A DNA stretch of 9,168 nt. Source: an uncultured Collinsella sp. Lineage in GTDB: Bacteria; Actinomycetota; Coriobacteriia; Coriobacteriales; Coriobacteriaceae. This document shows positions 6,250-9,168 of this stretch, one piece after another. The DNA lies in the NCBI GenBank assembly GCA_902489225.1, contig CABTZA010000071.1, forward strand, positions 1 through 9,168. The letters run 5' to 3'. Position 1 is the first letter of the stretch; every line of letters begins with the position of its first letter. The translations under genes and the position numbers were made by a program. Below the pieces are notes generated by a model. It was not told where the DNA came from. It made no database searches and saw nothing but the letters and a program-made list of their open reading frames with translations.

Positions 6250-6289
6250 GGGGGACGGAGGAAAACAGATCATGTGACCCCTCTCCCCC
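6250..6289. repeat. Hairpin after exonuclease III gene, possible terminator or interspersed repeat
   Basis: GGGGGA (6250-6255) pairs with TCCCCC (6284-6289), and after a two-base bulge GAGG (6258-6261) pairs with CCTC (6280-6283), leaving an 18-nt loop with ACAGATCATGTGA. It begins 15 bp after the xth stop codon, the position for a terminator, but no T-run follows. CCCCA at 6235-6239 could alternatively pair with TGGGG at 6249-6253. Confidence 0.5.
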
Positions 6290-6296
6290 TATAAGC

Positions 6297-6357
6297 TGCG
6301 GTGGAATAGTTCCTGTTTGGGCAGCAAATAGCCAAAAACGAGAACTATTCCACCGCA
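6297..6357. repeat. Long palindrome between convergent xth and ECF S-component genes
   Basis: Perfect 16-bp arms TGCGGTGGAATAGTTC (6297-6312) and GAACTATTCCACCGCA (6342-6357) enclose 29 nt; further pairs form inside (GTTT with AAAC) and just outside after a two-base mismatch. It ends 25 bp past the stop codon of the minus-strand S-component gene, so it may serve as a shared terminator, though no T-run follows on either side. The segment CAAAAACGAGAACTATTC (6333-6350) matches palindrome copy 2 at 16 of 18 positions. Confidence 0.85.
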
Positions 6358-6382
6358 AGTTCGCGAGGAAACGCGAAATGCC

Positions 6383-7096
6383 TTACAGCCCGTATTTCAC
6401 GACGACACGGTTAATGCGACGGCACCAAGGCTTGTACAAGGCGGCCAAGAACACGCAGGTCGCAAGGCCGTGCGTAATATCGAACGGCACTGCCGTGGCA
6501 AGACGCGCCACGGCACCCGCCCAAGTAAGCGGCTGTACAAAACCAATGATGTCATACGCGTTGATCACGACGCCATAGAGCAGGCCCGACGCAAAGCCGT
6601 ACGCCAGCAGCGCTGGCATGCGCACGGTGCCGTCGACGCGGTCGAACGCACCCGCATACGCCAGCGCGCCGCCAACATAACCAACCAGACCCCAGGCGTA
6701 CATCTGCCACGGCGTCCACATGCCCTGCCCAAAAAAGAAATTGCTGGTCAGCGCCGCCAGCGCGCCAACCATAAAACCATTGCGGCGACCAAGCGTCGCC
6801 CCCGCGATAATGGCGATGGCGCTCACCGGTTTAAAGTCGGGAATGGGGCCAAACAAGATGCGCCCCGCCGCGGCCAACGCCGCCAACACCAGCGTGGGCA
6901 TAATCTGGCGCAGGCCCGGGCGCGACGCCTCGTAACCCGCAAAGAACAGCGCAAGCACCAGCGCCACCACGACAAGCATGGCAAGCGCCGCCTGCTCAAC
7001 GCCCGCCAGCAACGCCGCAGCCATCACGGCTGGCACCGCCAGCAGCAGCGGGATCTCCAGTTTTGCAAGCAAGCGCGAGAAACGACAGTCCGTCAT
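6383..7096 (-). CDS. ECF transporter S component (substrate-binding membrane protein)
   Basis: A 237-residue hydrophobic protein, the substrate-capturing subunit of an energy-coupling-factor importer. Several membrane segments are visible: about 15-33, 36-54, 65-82, 90-103 and 107-122, the region after 130, and further segments to about 225, ending with a basic tail. Characteristic segments are GRILFGPIPDFKPVSA (78-93) and SNFFFGQGMWTPWQM (118-132). Similar sequence is typical of S components encoded beside their own T and A genes. The substrate cannot be read from the sequence; vitamin or metal is likely from the family, and no known motif of a specific vitamin carrier was recognised. The chosen ATG (7094-7096) lies 4 nt after the ATPase stop codon (TGATGGGATG), which suggests translational coupling; a longer in-frame start would overlap the ATPase gene. 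It is the last gene of the operon before a palindrome. Confidence 0.85.
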   Translation of the reverse strand: MTDCRFSRLLAKLEIPLLLAVPAVMAAALLAGVEQAALAMLVVVALVLALFFAGYEASRPGLRQIMPTLVLAALAAAGRILFGPIPDFKPVSAIAIIAGATLGRRNGFMVGALAALTSNFFFGQGMWTPWQMYAWGLVGYVGGALAYAGAFDRVDGTVRMPALLAYGFASGLLYGVVINAYDIIGFVQPLTWAGAVARLATAVPFDITHGLATCVFLAALYKPWCRRINRVVVKYGL

Positions 7097-7100
7097 CCCA

Positions 7101-8744
7101 TCACGCCCTATAGAACACGTTGTCGGCAAAGAAGTCGGCCGGGGACTCCACGCAGGCAATCTCGCCGTCAAACATCATGGCGATGTCGTCGGCTACCTGC
7201 TCGGCAAAGTCCAAATCGTGCGTAGCCATGATGACGGTGCCGCCAGCCCGCGCATGGTCGCGCAGGGCGCGGGCGATGATGCGGCGGCTGGCCAGGTCCA
7301 GACCCTTGGTGGGCTCATCGAGCAATAGCAGTTCGGGGCCGATTAGCAGTAGCTTTGCCAACGCAAGCAGTTGGCGCTGTCCGCCCGAAAGGTCATAGGG
7401 GTGGCGTTCCCCTAAGCCCGCGAGCCCCAGACTCACCGCGCGCTCCCGCGCCATATCCTCGCCGTATCCGCAGGTCGAGGCCCATTCCATCAGCTCATCG
7501 CGAACCGTCTCGGCAACCAGCAATGCTTTGGGATTCTGAGGCAGCAGCGCCGCCGAGGCCGCTCCGCGCATCATGCGGCCGCGCTGCAGCTTGGCGGTCT
7601 TCGCCAGCACCGAAAGCATTGTCGACTTGCCGCAGCCGTTACCGCCAACAACCGCATGCACCGCGCCAGCCGAAAGCGACGCATCGAGCCCGCGCAGCAC
7701 CCAACCGCCCGCGCGATCGTAGCGAAACCAGCTCCCTGCCAGGGTGGTAGCCGACCCAGCGTGCATTTTTTGGAGTATTCTGCTTCCATCCGTGCGCGGG
7801 AAGGCTTCCGAGCCGTTCTTGAGCGACGTTTGCGCCACAAATTCGGACGATTTGTCCAATTCCGAACTTTTTTTCGAGCTCGATGCGTCCACGGGCGACT
7901 CCAGAGAGCCCAAACTGTCCTCACGCCTGCTGAATACTCCTGTTTTTGCACATCGGATGGCACCCCACCCCAACATGTCATCGGAAAACAGCGATTCTCG
8001 GCGTCCCAAAGAAGCCATATCCGCCACCTCGCGCACGCGGCCGCCCTCAATCCGGTACGCACACGTCGCATACTCGAGCATCGGCCGCGGCTGATGCGTC
8101 GCCACAACAACCGTGCAGCCCAGCTCACGGTTCACGCGAAACAGCGCGTGCAGAAAATTCTTCTCGGCAACGGGATCGAGCTGAGACGTGGGCTCGTCGA
8201 GCAGCAGCACGCGCGGGCGTAGCGTCAGAACGGCCGCCAACGACAGCAACTGTTTGCGCCCACCCGAAAGCATGTCAGTATCGCGGTGAAGCCAATCTTC
8301 CAGCCCAAAGAAATAGCTGGTCTCAGCTACGCGACGGCGCATTTCGTCGCGCGCTAGCCCCAAGTTTTCCAGGCCAAACGCCATCTCGTGCCACACGGTT
8401 TCGCACACGATCTGGTTCTCGGGATCCTGGAACACATAACCCACGCGCTCCGCCGATGCCCGCACGTCCATGTCGGCGACGGGCTCGCCCAGCACGCGCA
8501 GCTCGCCGGAGCGCGTACCCGCCGGAGCGATCTCGGGCTTGAGCAGCGACAGCAGCGTCGATTTGCCCGACCCGGTACCGCCAACAAGCAGCGCAAACGC
8601 ACCTTGGGAAACACGCCAATCAAGTCCCTCGAGCACCGGTGCCTCGGCCCCGGGATAGGCAAAACTAAGGCCTCGCACCTCAATCGCCGGCGCGGCCGAG
8701 CCATATGCCACACCCGCCGCCGAGCTCCTATCAAACCGAGCCAT
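7101..8744 (-). CDS. ECF transporter A component, two fused ABC ATPase domains
   Basis: A 547-residue protein with two ABC domains in tandem, equivalent to EcfA1 and EcfA2 joined, which powers ECF uptake on the cytoplasmic face. Domain 1: Walker A GGTGSGKST (55-63), Q-loop Gln106 in FQDPENQ, signature LSGGRKQ (159-165), Walker B LLLDEP (180-185), switch His217. Domain 2: Walker A GGNGCGKST (367-375), Gln403 in LPQNP, signature LSGGQRQ (452-458), Walker B LLLLDEP (472-478) and the MATHD switch. The first signature has Arg in place of the common Gln. The domains are joined by a Ser/Lys/Glu-rich linker (about 265-329), encoded by a 189-bp stretch bounded by imperfect inverted repeats, described separately. 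The start ATG overlaps the T-component stop by one base (TGATG); AGAGG lies about 9 nt upstream. It forms one transcription unit with the T and S genes. Confidence 0.94.
   Translation of the reverse strand: MARFDRSSAAGVAYGSAAPAIEVRGLSFAYPGAEAPVLEGLDWRVSQGAFALLVGGTGSGKSTLLSLLKPEIAPAGTRSGELRVLGEPVADMDVRASAERVGYVFQDPENQIVCETVWHEMAFGLENLGLARDEMRRRVAETSYFFGLEDWLHRDTDMLSGGRKQLLSLAAVLTLRPRVLLLDEPTSQLDPVAEKNFLHALFRVNRELGCTVVVATHQPRPMLEYATCAYRIEGGRVREVADMASLGRRESLFSDDMLGWGAIRCAKTGVFSRREDSLGSLESPVDASSSKKSSELDKSSEFVAQTSLKNGSEAFPRTDGSRILQKMHAGSATTLAGSWFRYDRAGGWVLRGLDASLSAGAVHAVVGGNGCGKSTMLSVLAKTAKLQRGRMMRGAASAALLPQNPKALLVAETVRDELMEWASTCGYGEDMARERAVSLGLAGLGERHPYDLSGGQRQLLALAKLLLIGPELLLLDEPTKGLDLASRRIIARALRDHARAGGTVIMATHDLDFAEQVADDIAMMFDGEIACVESPADFFADNVFYRA
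7762..7950. repeat. In-frame inverted-repeat-bounded insert inside the fused ABC ATPase gene
   Basis: The segment begins TGCA-T6-GGAGTATTC-TGC and ends with the inverse arrangement GC-TGAATACTCC-TGTTTTT-GCA. The two 22-nt ends match at 15 positions in inverted orientation, including an uninterrupted GGAGTATTC/GAATACTCC. The length is 189 bp, exactly 63 codons, with no stop in the ATPase frame. Inside, TTCGGA (7842-7847) and TCCGAA (7861-7866) are also inverted, as are GGAC and GTCC between them. Base composition is visibly less GC-rich than the flanking ABC domains, with T-runs. Removing it leaves a continuous reading frame joining IRC to AGSATTL. It looks like a palindromic or MITE-like element captured as a protein linker; this interpretation is inference. 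No clear target duplication is seen apart from TGCA at both ends. Confidence 0.6.
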
Positions 8745-9168
8745 CAGCCAAACCTCTTCTCATCAATCGCATGCAACGCACAAGGCAGCACCATCCAGGC
8801 AGCGTACACGACATAGCCCGGCCACGGCGCCGGCACCGAGAGCTGCGGATAAAACGAATACTGCGTCGTCGCGGTCCACGCCACTGCCGCCGTGGCCACG
8901 CCAAACAACGCAAGCCCAACCAGCGCGGCAACGTCGCTGCGCCCCAGTCGATACCGCGCATACGTCGTACGACGCGTCGCGGCACCCCACCCGCGCGAGC
9001 GCATCGCGTCCGCGCACTCCAGCGAATCTTCCATGCCCCAGCCCATCAATACGCTCGACGCCCGCAGGTGCGAGCGCACGGGGTCGGCCGGCGCGCGGCC
9101 CGGCACATCAATCGCATCCTGCACCGCAAGCACCGTACGACCGCGGCGCAAAAACTGCGGGATAAGCC
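8744..9168 (-). CDS. ECF transporter T component, C-terminal part (5' end outside window)
   Basis: The last 140 codons of the transmembrane coupling subunit that links the ATPases to the S component. The frame is open to the window edge, so the TTG at 9149-9151 is not taken as a start; upstream residues LIPQF continue the family pattern. The coupling region reads SLECADAMRSRGWGAATRRT, matching the conserved (A/S)-R-G coupling helix of EcfT, here with Ser. Two membrane helices follow: DVAALVGLALFGVATAAVAW and, near the end, YVVYAAWMVLPCALHAI. The TGA stop overlaps the ATPase start by one base. Gene order T-A-S with tight junctions indicates a dedicated (group I type) ECF transporter, each S component having its own module; that classification is inferred from the neighbourhood. 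Confidence 0.88.
   Translation of the reverse strand, partial: LIPQFLRRGRTVLAVQDAIDVPGRAPADPVRSHLRASSVLMGWGMEDSLECADAMRSRGWGAATRRTTYARYRLGRSDVAALVGLALFGVATAAVAWTATTQYSFYPQLSVPAPWPGYVVYAAWMVLPCALHAIDEKRFG

Noticed and set aside
7097..7171. Longer start for the ECF S component
   Set aside because: It would overlap the end of the ATPase gene, and its 25 extra residues are Pro/Thr/Arg-rich without membrane character. The ATG 4 nt after the ATPase stop fits the operon's tight spacing.
1..9168. tRNA or rRNA genes, integrase or transposase genes
   Set aside because: None was recognised on either strand by eye; a covariance-model scan would be needed to exclude small RNAs.

Overview
The window is GC-rich bacterial DNA with gene content and protein sequences that look like the gut Actinomycetota class Coriobacteriia, most likely a Collinsella-type genome. 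That assignment is an inference from overall character; there is no rRNA or marker gene here. Coding density is high. All genes but the first (coaX) and the exonuclease gene are on the minus strand.

Layout. (1) 1-456, plus: the C-terminal ~150 codons of type III pantothenate kinase (coaX), cut by the window edge. (2) 491-1892: a cassette-like island made of a minus-strand AAA ATPase of the AAA_14/DUF4143 type, with lower GC than its surroundings. It is bracketed by three copies of one palindrome (CTATTCCTCAAAA ... TTTTGAGGAATAG), one just after its stop codon and two in its upstream region. (3) 1919-5280, minus: a cofactor block read right to left. It holds a Sir2-type NAD-dependent deacylase, a dihydropteroate synthase-HPPK fusion (folP-folK), and a divergent BirA-like protein abutting it (TAGATG), closed by a hairpin terminator. 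(4) 5281-5415: a divergent promoter region. (5) 5416-6234, plus: exodeoxyribonuclease III. (6) 6235-6382: a non-coding convergent gap holding two hairpins, one sharing a core with the palindromes of region 2. (7) 6383-9168, minus: an energy-coupling-factor (ECF) vitamin/metal uptake operon in the order T component (partial), double-ATPase A component, S component, with overlapping or nearly overlapping genes.

How the genes work together. CoaX (coenzyme A), FolP-FolK (folate), the BirA-like protein (biotin/lipoate ligase fold) and the ECF importer all concern cofactors, and the sirtuin consumes NAD. The exonuclease and the ATPase do not fit that theme.

The least ordinary signals are: a large Ala/Pro/Glu-rich insertion inside the catalytic DHPS domain; a BirA-like protein lacking the expected catalytic motifs; a 189-bp, in-frame, inverted-repeat-bounded segment forming the linker of the fused ECF ATPase; and the palindromes bracketing the ATPase gene.
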